A DNA stretch of 32,861 nt from Caulobacteraceae bacterium (GCA_025352165.1 JANXTX010000252.1:1-32861); one strand, 5' to 3'. Counted from the stretch's first letter, positions 9,789-19,026 are shown. Numbers and translations: made by a program. The notes: generated by a model from the letters alone, not told the origin.

Positions 9789-10622
9789 TCAGCCCTCGAC
9801 GGGCTGTTCGACCTCCGCTTGTTCAACGGCAGGCGCAGCTTCTTCCTCGGCCGGCGCAAGCGCGGCGCTCATCCGTAGCGCCGGCTCATCCGGAGTTTCC
9901 GCGGCGCCGATATCAACGCCCATGGCAACCTGTCCCTCGGTCAAACCATCGAGAACCGCATCGGCCACGAGATCGCAATATAGCTGCAGAGCCCGCGCGG
10001 CATCGTCGTTCCCCGGGATCGGGTAGGTGATACCTTGCGGGTCGCAGTTGGTGTCAAGAATGGCGACGACGGGGATGTTGAGCTTGCGGGCCTCCTGGAT
10101 GGCGATCGCCTCTTTGTTCGTATCGATTACGAACATAAGGTCCGGAATGCCGCCCATGTCCTTGATGCCGCCGAGCGAAAGATCGAGCTTGCCGCGTTCA
10201 CGGGTCAGCTGCAGGAGTTCCTTCTTCGTGCGGCCGCCGCTTTCACCACCGTCCAACACTGCCTCAAGCTCGCGAAGGCGCGCGATCGATCCGGAAATCG
10301 TCCGCCAGTTGGTCAGCGTCCCGCCCAGCCAACGGTGATTGACATAGTATTGCGCGCAACGCTTGGCCGCCACGGACACCGGGTCGGACGCTTGGCGCTT
10401 GGTGCCGACAAAAAGCACTCGGCCACCCGAAGCGGCGACTTCGCGCACCTTGACCAGAGCCTGATGTAGCAGCGGCATGGTCTGCGAGAGATCGATAATG
10501 TGAATGTTGGCCCTGGAGCCGAAAATGTATCTTTCCATCTTCGGATTCCACCGGTGCGTTTGGTGGCCGAAGTGGGCGCCAGCTTCCAAGAGCTGACGCA
10601 TGCTGAAATCGGGTAGCGCCAT
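9789..10622 (-). CDS. rpsB: 30S ribosomal protein S2
   Basis: The protein is 277 residues from the ATG at 10622 and starts [20 protein letters not shown], continuing [17 protein letters not shown], the S2 N-terminal signature. Also present are [25 protein letters not shown] and [20 protein letters not shown]. The C-terminus carries an Ala/Glu-rich extension (about residues 240-277), as in several alphaproteobacteria. The open frame extends upstream to 10751 but the added sequence is leader RNA; GAAGGA about 11 nt before 10622 fixes the start. S2 joins the small subunit late and usually represses its own operon with tsf. Confidence 0.97.
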   Translation of the reverse strand: MALPDFSMRQLLEAGAHFGHQTHRWNPKMERYIFGSRANIHIIDLSQTMPLLHQALVKVREVAASGGRVLFVGTKRQASDPVSVAAKRCAQYYVNHRWLGGTLTNWRTISGSIARLRELEAVLDGGESGGRTKKELLQLTRERGKLDLSLGGIKDMGGIPDLMFVIDTNKEAIAIQEARKLNIPVVAILDTNCDPQGITYPIPGNDDAARALQLYCDLVADAVLDGLTEGQVAMGVDIGAAETPDEPALRMSAALAPAEEEAAPAVEQAEVEQPVEG

Positions 10623-10694
10623 GAACCTATGATCCTTCTTCCGGTTCTGCCTCCGCCGGACCAACCCCCTGAATTCAGGAAGACCGGAACGGGA

Positions 10695-10718
10695 AAGCCC
10701 GGGGATTGACCCGAGCTT
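10695..10718 (-). promoter_or_regulatory. Hairpin in the rpsB 5' leader
   Basis: The arms AAGCCCGGG (10695-10703) and CCCGAGCTT (10710-10718) form a 9-bp stem with one G-U pair on the transcribed strand and a 6-nt loop. It lies in the roughly 120-nt leader between the putative rpsB promoter and the rpsB start. S2 operons are commonly autoregulated through leader structure, so this could be part of an S2-binding element. No match to a known leader class is claimed. Confidence 0.35.
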
Positions 10719-10748
10719 TGCCGAACGTCCAACGTGCGTGATGACGCG

Positions 10749-10777
10749 CATTTAGGCCCGACAGACTTAAAACGCAA
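10749..10777 (-). promoter_or_regulatory. Candidate sigma-70 promoter for rpsB-tsf
   Basis: On the minus strand, TTGCGT (10777-10772) is followed after exactly 17 nt by TAAATG (10754-10749). The -35 is a fair match and the -10 is weak. The position, in the only gap between yceD and rpsB, and the 17-nt spacing favour a promoter. This is inference from sequence only. The rest of 10623-10831 holds the leader hairpin and no gene. Confidence 0.35.
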
Positions 10778-10831
10778 GACGATCGAGTGATTGGTGGCGA
10801 AGCCGGCGGTAGTTCGTGGCGTCCCCGCCTT

Positions 10832-11356
10832 TCAGGTATCCGTTTTCAAGCGCGCAAGGATTGCGAACGGCGAGATAATGCCAGCCGAAACTGGCGGCTC
10901 GAATACTGCATCTGGTTTGCGCGGAAATGGACTGAGGCTCAGCATCAGGTGCTCCACGAGATAGAAGCCCAGATCGACAATATCAGCCTCGGCGACATCA
11001 GGTGGATCGTCCGCGTCGATGTCCAGCTCCATCTCGCCGTGCGTCGGTTGCGGCGCGTGGGGACTATTCGATGGCACTATGCGCAACTGAAAGGGCTCAT
11101 CCACAGTTTCGTCATAGGGCTCAAGCGAAACCCCGCAGAGACGTGTAACGACCGCCCGCAACTCACCCGATATCTCGACACCATCGAACCAGGGTGAGAG
11201 CGAAAGGTTTGCCTCGAGCTGGCCGATGCCCTCGGCCTCCAACTGCTTCGCCACCGCCGAGCGCTCGGTGGGATCGGCTTTCAGCGCCAACAAAATATTT
11301 CCGCTGGGAACCTCTCGCCAGCGGAGGGGCAGAAACCAGGCTGAGGTATCGTTCAT
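10832..11356 (-). CDS. YceD family (DUF177) protein
   Basis: The protein is 174 residues from the ATG at 11356 (MNDTSAWFLPLRWREVP). The segment GELRAVVTRLCGVSLEPYD with the following ETVDEPFQLRI is the core of the DUF177/YceD family, and the C-terminus ends PFAILARLK as usual. YceD proteins are linked to 23S rRNA maturation or accumulation and normally sit next to rpmF and fatty-acid genes. Here no rpmF or plsX follows; the next gene is rpsB. The family's second conserved cysteine pattern is reduced to a single Cys in this region. Its ATG overlaps the stop of the upstream chaperone gene (ATGA), so the two are translationally coupled. The open frame further upstream (to 11416) is just overlap. 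Confidence 0.85.
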   Translation of the reverse strand: MNDTSAWFLPLRWREVPSGNILLALKADPTERSAVAKQLEAEGIGQLEANLSLSPWFDGVEISGELRAVVTRLCGVSLEPYDETVDEPFQLRIVPSNSPHAPQPTHGEMELDIDADDPPDVAEADIVDLGFYLVEHLMLSLSPFPRKPDAVFEPPVSAGIISPFAILARLKTDT

Positions 11357-11871
11357 AGCTGACCCCACAAAAGATTCCCGACAACTATGGCCGATGTTGG
11401 TTGAGCGGCGAGGCATTCACGGCTAGACCTGATGTAGGCAGCCAGCGCGCCGGCGTCAGCGCCTATTGCTCCCTTCAGGATCGTACGCCCAATCAGGGCA
11501 AGCAGTGCCGTCTGGTCCGGTAACGCCCCGTAAGCATCATCATACGCTTTGGCGCGGCCATAAAAGACGCCTCCCAACCCCTTCATTTTTTTAGGAACAG
11601 ACAGATCGCCTACGCCCATTTCACGCAAGGCTCCGTCCAGATCCGAAACAAAAGTGTCAAAAAGCGCCTGCCGAATTGCTAGCTCATCCTTCAGTCGCTC
11701 GAGAAGCAGGATGATATGCAATGTAAGCAGCTCGAACCGGCCCTCGATCGAATCGGGCACGCCCATGTCACGGTAGAAAGCCGGCATGCGCGACTGAGCG
11801 ACAGCCGCGTCATGCAGGACGCGATCGGCCGTGGGCGTAGATTTTTTCTTCCTGAACCGCTCGAAAAACAT
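11353..11871 (-). CDS. CBP3/UQCC1-type ubiquinol-cytochrome c chaperone
   Basis: A 172-residue protein. It shows the family features HIILLLERLKDELAIRQALFD, FVSDLDGALREMGVGDLSVP and KKMKGLGGVFYGRAKAYDDA, which are highly characteristic of the ubiquinol-cytochrome c chaperone domain (mitochondrial CBP3/UQCC1 and alphaproteobacterial homologues). These assist cytochrome b synthesis and assembly in the bc1 complex. GAGGCG lies 6 nt upstream of the ATG. It is divergent from bamE and overlaps yceD by four bases, an arrangement commonly seen in Rhodospirillales. No bc1 genes lie in the window. Confidence 0.88.
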   Translation of the reverse strand: MFFERFRKKKSTPTADRVLHDAAVAQSRMPAFYRDMGVPDSIEGRFELLTLHIILLLERLKDELAIRQALFDTFVSDLDGALREMGVGDLSVPKKMKGLGGVFYGRAKAYDDAYGALPDQTALLALIGRTILKGAIGADAGALAAYIRSSRECLAAQPTSAIVVGNLLWGQL

Positions 11872-11983
11872 AGTGACGCCTCGGTTAAGCCTTGGGCAGT
11901 TGGTATCGATGCATTGAACTAGGCGGCGATCGGCCCTAGGTCAAAGCTCGTCAGAGATTGCAAAGGCTCAGATCAAGCTCGCC

Positions 11984-12469
11984 ATGAATGTGAAACCTAC
12001 CGTTTTTGCGATCGCGCTAAGCCTTGTCGGCGCAGCAGCCTGCTCCCCCACCAACAGTTTCCAAGGGTTCCAGGTCGTCGACCAGGCGCCATCGGATGTC
12101 AAAGTAGGAACAGATACGCGCGAGACCGTGCTGGCCCGACTGGGCACGCCAACGGCCACGTCAACTTTCGACAAGAACACCTGGTTTTACATCTCTCAGG
12201 TATCCAACAAGACCGGCTTCTACCGTCCTCGCATCCTCAAGCGGGACATCGTGGCCATCGTCTTTGACAAGGACAGCCAGCAGGTCACAGCCCTGAACAC
12301 CTATGCGCTCAAGGATGGACGGGTCATCGCCTTCAACGGCCGGGAAACTCCGACCAGGGGTCGCGAAATGACGGTCCTGGAACAATTGCTGGGTAGCATC
12401 AGCGCAGCCAGCGCACTGCCTCAGGATCAGAATCAGACACCGGGATCACACCCGGACGATCGGCACTAG
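11984..12469 (+). CDS. bamE: BamE (SmpA/OmlA) outer-membrane lipoprotein
   Basis: A 161-residue protein with a hydrophobic N-terminal signal ending GAAAC; Cys20 is the likely lipidation site, although the residues before it are a weak lipobox. The SmpA/OmlA domain follows (about 40-115): VGTDTRETVLARLGTPTATS, then WFYISQVSNKTGF and DKDSQQVTALNTYALKDG. BamE is an accessory subunit of the BAM complex, working with the BamA encoded elsewhere in the window. It is transcribed divergently from the CBP3 gene across a 112-nt gap and converges on hppA with a hairpin between them. The last 25 residues are polar and low in complexity. Confidence 0.9.
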   Translation: MNVKPTVFAIALSLVGAAACSPTNSFQGFQVVDQAPSDVKVGTDTRETVLARLGTPTATSTFDKNTWFYISQVSNKTGFYRPRILKRDIVAIVFDKDSQQVTALNTYALKDGRVIAFNGRETPTRGREMTVLEQLLGSISAASALPQDQNQTPGSHPDDRH

Positions 12470-12493
12470 CAGCAATCGTCTCATTCATGGCGA

Positions 12494-12520
12494 CCGGCCC
12501 CCCGACAAGCGGGGGACCGG
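12494..12520. terminator. Bidirectional terminator hairpin bamE/hppA
   Basis: CCGGCCCCCCG-ACAAG-CGGGGGACCGG forms an 11-bp stem with one mismatch and a 5-nt loop. It sits between the convergent bamE (stop at 12469) and hppA (stop at 12531). A strong U-run is lacking, but position and stability make a shared terminator the best reading. Confidence 0.7.
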
Positions 12521-12530
12521 ATCATCCGAA

Positions 12531-14675
12531 CTATTTCACCAAACCGTGAGCCAAAACCGCCAGAAGCAGCAGGGCGACGATGTTGGTGATCTTGATCATT
12601 GGGTTCACGGCCGGGCCGGCCGTGTCCTTGTAGGGGTCGCCGACAGTATCACCGGTAACAGCGGCCTTGTGGGCTTCGGAGCCCTTGCCGCCATAGTGAC
12701 CTTCCTCGATCAGCTTCTTGGCGTTGTCCCAGGCGCCGCCGCCTGATGTCATCGAGATGGCGACGAAGAGCCCAGTAACGATCACGCCCATCAGCATCGC
12801 CCCTAGCGCCGAGAAGGCATCCGATTTGCCCGCGATGAGCTTAATGACAAAGAACAGCACGATCGGCGAGGCAACCGGCAACAGCGACGGTACGATCATT
12901 TCACGGATAGCGGCCTTGGTCAGGATGTCCACCGCGCGACCGTATTCCGGCTTTACATCATAGGTCATGATGCCGGGATTCTCGCGGAACTGACGACGAA
13001 CCTCGGCAACCACCGCTTCAGCGGCGCGACCAACCGCTGTCATCGACATGCCGCCAAACAGGAATGGCAGCAGACCACCAAACAGAAGGCCGACAACGAC
13101 GTAAGGATTGGAAAGGTCGAACGCGACGCTGCCCATTCCGGCGAAGAACGGAAACTGCGTGGGGTTGGCGGCGAAAAACTTCAGGTCCTGGGTATAAGCG
13201 GCGAAGAGAACGAGCGCCCCCAAACCGGCGGAACCGATCGCATAACCCTTGGTGACCGCCTTGGTCGTGTTGCCAACCGCGTCGAGCGCGTCGGTGGAGA
13301 TGCGCACTTCCGGAGGCAGGCCGGCCATCTCGGCGATACCGCCTGCGTTGTCGGTGACCGGTCCAAATGCGTCGAGCGCCACAATGAAGCCCGCCAGGGA
13401 CAGCATGGTGGTTGTGGCGATCGCCACGCCGAACAGGCCGGCAAACTGGTAGGTCAGCACGATACCGACAATGATCACCAGCGCGGGAGCCGCCGTCGCT
13501 TCGAGCGACATAGCCAGGCCCTGGATGACGTTCGTGCCATGGCCCGAGACCGAAGCCTTGGCGATCGATTTCACCGGACGGTAGTTGGTGCCGGTGTAGT
13601 ATTCGGTAATGACAACGATTGCCGCAGTCACAGCCAGACCGACGAGGCCGCAGGCAAACAGCGCGCTGCTGGCGACATGAAGGCCGTCGGGTGAACCGTT
13701 CGGCACGATCACGCCATCCGTGGGGACCAGCTTTTGGATGACCCACCAGACCGCTCCGACCGAAAGAACGCCCGTGACGATGAGGCCCTGGTAGAGGGCG
13801 CCCATGATGTTGTTGTTCTTGCCCAAACGAACTGCGGAGGCGCCAATGATCGAGGTCACGATGCAGACCGCACAGATCGCCAGAGGCAGCAGCATCATGT
13901 TCGATACATAGCTGGTGCCGACGAAGAAGATCGCGGCCAGCACCATGGTGGCGACCGTGGTCACCGCATAGGTTTCGAAAAGGTCGGCGGCCATACCGGC
14001 GCAGTCACCGACATTGTCGCCAACGTTGTCCGCGATCGTAGCGGCGTTACGCGGGTCATCTTCGGGAATTCCGGCCTCAACCTTGCCGACCATGTCGCCG
14101 CCGACGTCAGCGCCCTTAGTGAAGATACCGCCGCCCAGACGCGCAAAGATTGAGATCAGAGAGGCGCCGAAGCCCAGGGCGACAAGCGAGTCGACCACAT
14201 CACGACTGGTGTTCTCCAGTCCCATGACGCCGGTCAGCACCGCGTAGTAGCCAGCGACCCCCAGAAGGGCGAAACCAGCGACCAGCATCCCGGTGACCGC
14301 GCCCGAGCGAAACGCGAGTGAAAGCCCCTTCGCCAGGCTTTCCGACGCGGCCTGCGCGGTTCTTACGTTGGCGCGCACCGAAATCAGCATTCCGGCAAAC
14401 CCGGCCAGGCCCGACAGGAAGGCGCCGATAAGGAAACCAACCGCCTCTCGCCAGCCGATCAGGAAGAATATGACGACCAGAATCACTGCACCGACAATCG
14501 CGATCGTCGTGTACTGGCGTCGCAAATAGGCCTGCGCCCCTTCTTGGATCGCCGCGGCGATCTCCCGCATCTTGTCGTTGCCGGCAGGCGCGCGCAACAG
14601 GCTCGCGGTTTGTAATGCGCCGTATAACACCGCCAGAAGTCCGGCGAGGATGACAAGGGATAGCACTGAACTCAT
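12531..14675 (-). CDS. hppA: Membrane-bound H+-translocating pyrophosphatase, K+-independent type
   Basis: A 714-residue V-type pyrophosphatase with about 16 membrane helices, coupling PPi hydrolysis to proton export across the inner membrane. The substrate/Mg site is intact: [15 protein letters not shown], then [20 protein letters not shown], and near the C-terminus the DNAKK and [18 protein letters not shown] motifs. The diagnostic [19 protein letters not shown] has Lys after GNTT, the residue that defines the K+-independent subfamily as in Rhodospirillum rubrum. The ATG at 14675 ([10 protein letters not shown]) is chosen because AGGGGG lies about 10 nt upstream; an in-frame ATG at 14720 adds an unlikely prefix. 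It is followed by the terminator shared with bamE and preceded by its own promoter. Confidence 0.96.
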   Translation of the reverse strand: MSSVLSLVILAGLLAVLYGALQTASLLRAPAGNDKMREIAAAIQEGAQAYLRRQYTTIAIVGAVILVVIFFLIGWREAVGFLIGAFLSGLAGFAGMLISVRANVRTAQAASESLAKGLSLAFRSGAVTGMLVAGFALLGVAGYYAVLTGVMGLENTSRDVVDSLVALGFGASLISIFARLGGGIFTKGADVGGDMVGKVEAGIPEDDPRNAATIADNVGDNVGDCAGMAADLFETYAVTTVATMVLAAIFFVGTSYVSNMMLLPLAICAVCIVTSIIGASAVRLGKNNNIMGALYQGLIVTGVLSVGAVWWVIQKLVPTDGVIVPNGSPDGLHVASSALFACGLVGLAVTAAIVVITEYYTGTNYRPVKSIAKASVSGHGTNVIQGLAMSLEATAAPALVIIVGIVLTYQFAGLFGVAIATTTMLSLAGFIVALDAFGPVTDNAGGIAEMAGLPPEVRISTDALDAVGNTTKAVTKGYAIGSAGLGALVLFAAYTQDLKFFAANPTQFPFFAGMGSVAFDLSNPYVVVGLLFGGLLPFLFGGMSMTAVGRAAEAVVAEVRRQFRENPGIMTYDVKPEYGRAVDILTKAAIREMIVPSLLPVASPIVLFFVIKLIAGKSDAFSALGAMLMGVIVTGLFVAISMTSGGGAWDNAKKLIEEGHYGGKGSEAHKAAVTGDTVGDPYKDTAGPAVNPMIKITNIVALLLLAVLAHGLVK

Positions 14676-14735
14676 AGCGTATTCGCCCCCTGGAAAGGTT
14701 CGTATGGCTGACGGCCCCAAAAGCCGAGATGGCGC

Positions 14736-14763
14736 GATATACGACCCAATGCCCCGGACGCAA
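14736..14763 (-). promoter_or_regulatory. Candidate sigma-70 promoter for hppA
   Basis: On the minus strand, TTGCGT (14763-14758) is followed after 16 nt by TATATC (14741-14736), about 60 nt upstream of the hppA start. The same -35 hexamer occurs before rpsB. Nothing else is evident in the 14676-14808 gap. The call is by resemblance only. Confidence 0.35.
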
Positions 14764-14808
14764 ACCCAAGAGATCGAATTCTATTCGCCAATAGGGTCCA
14801 CAACGCCG

Positions 14809-15858
14809 TTAATGACGCCATCCGAGCCTGGCTGTCTCAACCTTGGCGCCGCGTGAGGCGACCAACAGTCCCTGCTTTTTAGTGAACACGCCGACACTCG
14901 CAGCAGCAATTCCCAAAGCATTCACCGCAGCCAGAAAGGCCACTTCGTTCGTTGGCCCAACCGCACAGGCCAGCGCGTAATCATCGCCGCCGATCGCGAG
15001 CCTGATCAGGGCGTCAACACGCTCAGGCTGCATGGAAACCCACCTGCGTGCCCCTTCAGAGAGGGGCAGGCCATCCAGGTCGACTTCAAGGCCCAGTCCA
15101 CTCGCGTCAGCGATATGATTCGCATCAGCGAGCAGTCCATCAGAAATGTCGGCGGCGGCGCTGACAAAGCGACGCATGGCCTCACGAAGCATCAATAGCG
15201 GGCGAGGCAATCGGTAGTGATTCGCCAATGCCGCAGCGTAGGGTATTGCCTCACCGCGGGCCGCCTTCAGGCCCAGCCAACCGTCACCGATCGGACCGCA
15301 AACCACCAGCCGGTCGCCTGACCGAGCGCCTGACCGCAGCACTGCCGCGCCATGCGGAACCCAACCCAGCATCGTCGCGCTGACGGCGAGAGGGCCTGTG
15401 GTCGACACGGTATCACCACCAAGCAGGGAGATGCCAAATGCCTCACCGTCGATCGCCAGTCCCTGGGCAAATGCTTCGCGATAAGCGCCATCCCGGTCCT
15501 TCGGCCACGCTGTCATCAGGAAGTAGCCGAACGGCTCGGCTCCCTTGGCCGCGAGATCCGAAAGATTTGTCCTGAGGAGCCTGCGCGCCACTATGTCAGG
15601 CGCTTCACCATCAAGGAAGTGCACACCTTCAATGAGCGCATCTTTGGTAATGACAAGGTCGTAGCCGGGACGCGAGGGCAGCACCGCTGCGTCATCACGT
15701 AAATCCAGGGCCCGTGCGTCACCATGCGTCAACGACCTTAGCCTGGCGATCCAGGCGAACTCATCCGTCGGATCGCTGGCTCCGGGCGATGGCGTCGAGG
15801 ACCCCGTTGATGAAGGCAGGTTCGGGTCCGGCGAAGAATGATTTGGCAATCTCGACAT
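14809..15858 (-). CDS. thiL: Thiamine-monophosphate kinase
   Basis: ThiL phosphorylates thiamine monophosphate to thiamine diphosphate. Motifs of the PurM/ThiL fold are present: [65 protein letters not shown] and IGGDDYALA. The family usually starts close to DEFxxIARL. Here DEFAWIARL is preceded by an ACG codon (15768-15766) at the point where an ATG would be expected. The only in-frame ATG is 30 codons upstream (15858), giving a Ser/Pro-rich extension that overlaps nusB by 98 nt in another frame. I report that longer frame (349 residues); actual initiation may be at the ACG (319 residues). It is the last gene of the rib cluster before hppA. Confidence 0.93.
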   Translation of the reverse strand: MSRLPNHSSPDPNLPSSTGSSTPSPGASDPTDEFAWIARLRSLTHGDARALDLRDDAAVLPSRPGYDLVITKDALIEGVHFLDGEAPDIVARRLLRTNLSDLAAKGAEPFGYFLMTAWPKDRDGAYREAFAQGLAIDGEAFGISLLGGDTVSTTGPLAVSATMLGWVPHGAAVLRSGARSGDRLVVCGPIGDGWLGLKAARGEAIPYAAALANHYRLPRPLLMLREAMRRFVSAAADISDGLLADANHIADASGLGLEVDLDGLPLSEGARRWVSMQPERVDALIRLAIGGDDYALACAVGPTNEVAFLAAVNALGIAAASVGVFTKKQGLLVASRGAKVETARLGWRH

Positions 15859-16228
15859 ATTCGTCGATGGCGACCTCTCTGGGAACGTCCGGCATATGCG
15901 TCAGCTCGTAGGCCCCGGACCTCAGGATCGCACGAGCAGTCGCGTCAATTCGTCGCAATGGCCAACCGGCCGCGAGACGCTGAGTGATTGCTGCGTCGAT
16001 CTCAACCTGAGCGGCGACGGTCCCACGAACAAGAATGGCGAAAAAATCCTCGTCGGCGCTCGCCAGGGTCGCCCCTTCAATATCCCGATCGAAGCGGTGT
16101 TCGCGAAATTCACGAACGACGGCCTCCGCACCGATACCGCTGACTTCCATCTGATAGAGCGCCTGAACGGCGGCCAGCCTTGCAACAGATCGTGGCTGGC
16201 GCGCGGGCCCGGGCGAAGCGTTGCTCAC
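15761..16228 (-). CDS. nusB: Transcription antitermination factor NusB
   Basis: A 155-residue all-helical RNA-binding protein; with NusE it binds boxA in rRNA leader transcripts. Signature segments are [16 protein letters not shown] near the N-terminus, the Arg-rich [19 protein letters not shown], and the C-terminal [20 protein letters not shown] followed by [11 protein letters not shown]. The GTG at 16228 is preferred: it overlaps the ribH stop as GTGA and has GGGGAG 5 nt upstream. A TTG at 16246 would add six residues. The ribH-nusB pairing is widespread in bacteria. Confidence 0.95.
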   Translation of the reverse strand: MSNASPGPARQPRSVARLAAVQALYQMEVSGIGAEAVVREFREHRFDRDIEGATLASADEDFFAILVRGTVAAQVEIDAAITQRLAAGWPLRRIDATARAILRSGAYELTHMPDVPREVAIDEYVEIAKSFFAGPEPAFINGVLDAIARSQRSDG

Positions 16229-16674
16229 CCTTTCTCCCCGCGCCAATGTTGTTTGACGGCGATCATTTCGAGACAGGCTCGCGCTGCGCCCCCGCCCTTG
16301 TCACCTTCGGACGCCCGCGCCCGCGCCCACGCCTGCGCCTCATCTTCTACCGTCAGGATGCCGTTCCCAAGCGCAACGCCGCATCGGACCGTAAGGTCCA
16401 TCAATCCGCGAGCGGATTCGTTTGAAACGATCTCGAAATGGTAGGTCTCGCCGCGAACAACGCAGCCAAGAGCGACATAGCCGTCGAATCCGGCGCCAGC
16501 GGCTTCCGCCATCGCTATGGAGCCGGGTATCTCCAGAGCGCCCGGCACCGTCACGACTTCGATGTCGGCACCGTACGCTGAAAGCACATCCCGCGCCCCA
16601 TCGAGCAGCGCATCGGCCAGATCGTCATAGAACCGCGCTTCGACGATAAGAACGCGTATCGAGCTGTCAGGCAT
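16225..16674 (-). CDS. ribH: Lumazine synthase
   Basis: 6,7-dimethyl-8-ribityllumazine synthase, the penultimate riboflavin enzyme. It has 149 residues, the normal length. Conserved features are [20 protein letters not shown], the substrate loop [32 protein letters not shown] with the catalytic His, and the Arg in [19 protein letters not shown]. The C-terminus [13 protein letters not shown] is also standard. It starts 5 nt after the ribBA stop and overlaps nusB by GTGA, so it is within the same operon. Confidence 0.96.
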   Translation of the reverse strand: MPDSSIRVLIVEARFYDDLADALLDGARDVLSAYGADIEVVTVPGALEIPGSIAMAEAAGAGFDGYVALGCVVRGETYHFEIVSNESARGLMDLTVRCGVALGNGILTVEDEAQAWARARASEGDKGGGAARACLEMIAVKQHWRGEKG

Positions 16675-16678
16675 TTAT

Positions 16679-17791
16679 TTATTCCTTGTCACTCATTGCG
16701 CTCCAGCCAACGATCTTCAGGCCGTAACCGTCGAGCGCCGCGGGTCGAATAGCTCGAGTGCTCATCAAGACCATCTCCCGAACACCGAGATCCAGGAGAA
16801 TCTGCGCCCCGACGCCATAGTCACGAAGAGCGTTATTCATATTCGTCTCGGCCTGAATGCCGCCATATCGCTCGGAAAGCCAGCTTGGGTTTGGATCGCG
16901 GAGGAAGACGGCAACACCAGCGCCATCGTAGGCGCCTAAGCGTTTGAGGGCTTCGGGAACATAGTCTCGGCGGGCCTCTGTATGCCCGAGCATGTCAGCC
17001 GCCATGTCGACCCGGTGCATGCGCACCAGTGTCGGATGATCCGGATCGATCTTGCCCTTGGTCAGGGCCACATGCTCGGTTCGATCAATCGTGTTTCGGT
17101 AGATCACCATCCGGAACTGACCGCCGTAGGTCGACTCAAATGGTGTTTCGAGAACCCGGGACACCTGCCGCTCGGTTCGCCGACGATAGGCGATCAGATC
17201 GGCGATGGTGCCAATCTTGAGACCGTGCAACTGGGCGAACGACACCAGATCCGGCAGCCTCGCCATGGTTCCGTCATCGTTCATCACCTCGCAGATGACC
17301 CCAGCCGGGTTCAGGCCGGCCATCCGGGAAATATCCACAGCGGCCTCGGTATGGCCGGCGCGCACAAGAACGCCTCCGTCCTTCGCCACCAGCGGAAATA
17401 CATGGCCCGGTGAAACAATATCCTCGGTTCCTTTGCTCGGATCTATCGCGACCGCCACCGTGTGGGCGCGGTCATGAGCGGATATCCCCGTTGTCACCCC
17501 ATCCTTTGCCTCGATCGAAACAGTGAACGCGGTCGCATGTGGCGCGGCGTTCTCGATCGCCATGGGCGGGAGACGGAGTTGCCGCGCACGATCGGCGGTG
17601 ATTGAAAGACAGATCAGGCCGCGCGCGTGCTTGGCCATGAAATTGATCTGATGCGGCGTAGCGAACTGCGCCGGTATAATCACGTCACCCTCGTTCTCGC
17701 GATCCTCGGCATCGACGAGGATATAAGGTCGCCCCTGACGGGCGTCCTCGATGATCTCCTCGATGGCGGAGATTGGGCTGTCATGGGTCAT
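16679..17791 (-). CDS. ribBA: RibBA-like protein: DHBP synthase with degenerate GTP cyclohydrolase II domain (RibBX type)
   Basis: A 370-residue two-domain protein. The N-terminal half (about 1-205) is an intact 3,4-dihydroxy-2-butanone-4-phosphate synthase: VDAEDRENEGDVIIPA, HARGLICLSIT, FTVSIEAKDGVTTGISAHDR and RAGHTEAAVD. The C-terminal half aligns with RibA (LVRMHRVDMAADMLG, then RDYGVGAQILLDLGV and GYGLKIVGW). It lacks the zinc-binding C-x2-GDV-x2-S-x2-C-x-C cluster and the catalytic Arg region, so it is probably not a GTP cyclohydrolase II. Such RibBX hybrids are known in alphaproteobacteria. It follows ribE directly (ribE stop 17792, ATG 17791). Confidence 0.93.
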   Translation of the reverse strand: MTHDSPISAIEEIIEDARQGRPYILVDAEDRENEGDVIIPAQFATPHQINFMAKHARGLICLSITADRARQLRLPPMAIENAAPHATAFTVSIEAKDGVTTGISAHDRAHTVAVAIDPSKGTEDIVSPGHVFPLVAKDGGVLVRAGHTEAAVDISRMAGLNPAGVICEVMNDDGTMARLPDLVSFAQLHGLKIGTIADLIAYRRRTERQVSRVLETPFESTYGGQFRMVIYRNTIDRTEHVALTKGKIDPDHPTLVRMHRVDMAADMLGHTEARRDYVPEALKRLGAYDGAGVAVFLRDPNPSWLSERYGGIQAETNMNNALRDYGVGAQILLDLGVREMVLMSTRAIRPAALDGYGLKIVGWSAMSDKE

Positions 17792-18382
17792 TCATTCCGT
17801 CTCCCGCCAACGCGCCAGGTAACGCGCGAGCATATCAATTTCGAGATTGACGCGCGCACCTGCGTCGACACGGCCCAGGGTCGTCACTTCCCAGGTGTGC
17901 GGTATGATATTGACGCCAAACACATCATCGTCGACCTCGTTAACAGTCAACGATACGCCTTCAACGGTTATCGACCCTTTTGGTGCGATGAACCGGTGGA
18001 GCGGCTTTGGCGCCCTGATCCGGACCCGGTGGGAACCACCTTCAGCCGAGACCGAGATCACCTCCCCCACTCCGTCGACATGGCCGGAAACGATGTGTCC
18101 GCCGAGTTCGTCGCCTACCCGGGCCGGGCGTTCGAGATTGACTCTGCGGCCTTCCCGCCAGTCGCCGAGAGTGGTAATCGCCAGGGTTTCCCCGGAGACC
18201 TCCACGGCGAACCAGTCCTCCGCCTTTTCAACGACCGTCAGGCAACAACCGGCGTGCGCGATCGATGCGCCAACATCGATGGTCGAGAGGTCATAATGTG
18301 TCTTGATCTCGAAGCGGCGATCCCGGTTGGTGTCGCGGACAGAGCGGACGCGGCCGATATCTGTAATTATTCCTGTAAACAC
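17792..18382 (-). CDS. ribE: Riboflavin synthase (alpha subunit)
   Basis: Catalyses dismutation of two lumazine molecules to riboflavin. It has 196 residues, made of two similar lumazine-binding barrels. The N-terminus MFTGIITDIGRV is invariant in the family; IAHAGCCLTVV and the mirrored VEGVSLTVNEV mark the two repeats, and GGHIVSGHVDGVGEV lies between them. The start codon is GTG and shares one base with the ribD stop (TAGTG), implying translational coupling. It is immediately followed by the ribBA ATG. Confidence 0.95.
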   Translation of the reverse strand: MFTGIITDIGRVRSVRDTNRDRRFEIKTHYDLSTIDVGASIAHAGCCLTVVEKAEDWFAVEVSGETLAITTLGDWREGRRVNLERPARVGDELGGHIVSGHVDGVGEVISVSAEGGSHRVRIRAPKPLHRFIAPKGSITVEGVSLTVNEVDDDVFGVNIIPHTWEVTTLGRVDAGARVNLEIDMLARYLARWRETE

Positions 18383-19026
18383 TAGAGTCTCTCATACCTC
18401 TCCCAGAGGTCATCACCCACCGTTTCGATGGAAGCCCTGCGAAATCGCGGCGCCTCCGTCAGTGTTTTAAGGATGAAGCCACCGATTGCGGGGCGTCCTT
18501 CATCCCCAAGCACGATCGGCGCCCGAAACCACTCGATCCTGTCCACGAGTCCAGCAGCGACAAAGCTGGCCGCAACCTGGCCGCCGCCTTCGATCAAAAG
18601 GGATGGGAACGCTGTCATCGACTCAAGGGCCTCCAAGACAGCCACCGGGCTCACTCGGCCCCCATCCCCCGATACTGTCACTACTTCTACCCCGGCGTCA
18701 GTCAAACGGTTGTTCGAGGGAGTGGTCGAAACCACTATCGTGCGTCTCTGGCGCGCCCCTGTCACCAATCTCGAAGCTAGAGGTATGCGCTGACGGCTAT
18801 CCATCACCACGCGGCAGGGCTGCGCGCCGGCATACCCCTCAAACCGCACAGTGAGTTCCGGGTCGTCTGCTATGACCGTCTCGACACCCACCAACACGGC
18901 TGCGTGCATCGCTCGCAAACGATGAACCTGCTCGCGCGCCCCTTCGCCGGTGATCCAGCGACTTTCACCTGACGCAGTTGCGATCCGCCCGTCCAGGGAG
19001 GTCGCCAGCTTTAAGGTGACCATCAT
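18382..19026 (-). CDS. ribD: RibD C-terminal reductase domain as a stand-alone protein
   Basis: A 214-residue protein covering only the 5-amino-6-(5-phosphoribosylamino)uracil reductase domain. It begins [20 protein letters not shown] and shows [38 protein letters not shown] and [13 protein letters not shown], all typical of RibD_C. The normal RibD N-terminal zinc deaminase domain (HAE and PCxxxGxTPPC motifs) is absent. The start overlaps the nrdR stop (ATGA), so no room exists for a missing 5' part and this is not a recent truncation within the locus. It should catalyse only the NADPH-dependent reduction; a separate deaminase must exist elsewhere. Confidence 0.9.
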   Translation of the reverse strand: MMVTLKLATSLDGRIATASGESRWITGEGAREQVHRLRAMHAAVLVGVETVIADDPELTVRFEGYAGAQPCRVVMDSRQRIPLASRLVTGARQRRTIVVSTTPSNNRLTDAGVEVVTVSGDGGRVSPVAVLEALESMTAFPSLLIEGGGQVAASFVAAGLVDRIEWFRAPIVLGDEGRPAIGGFILKTLTEAPRFRRASIETVGDDLWERYERL

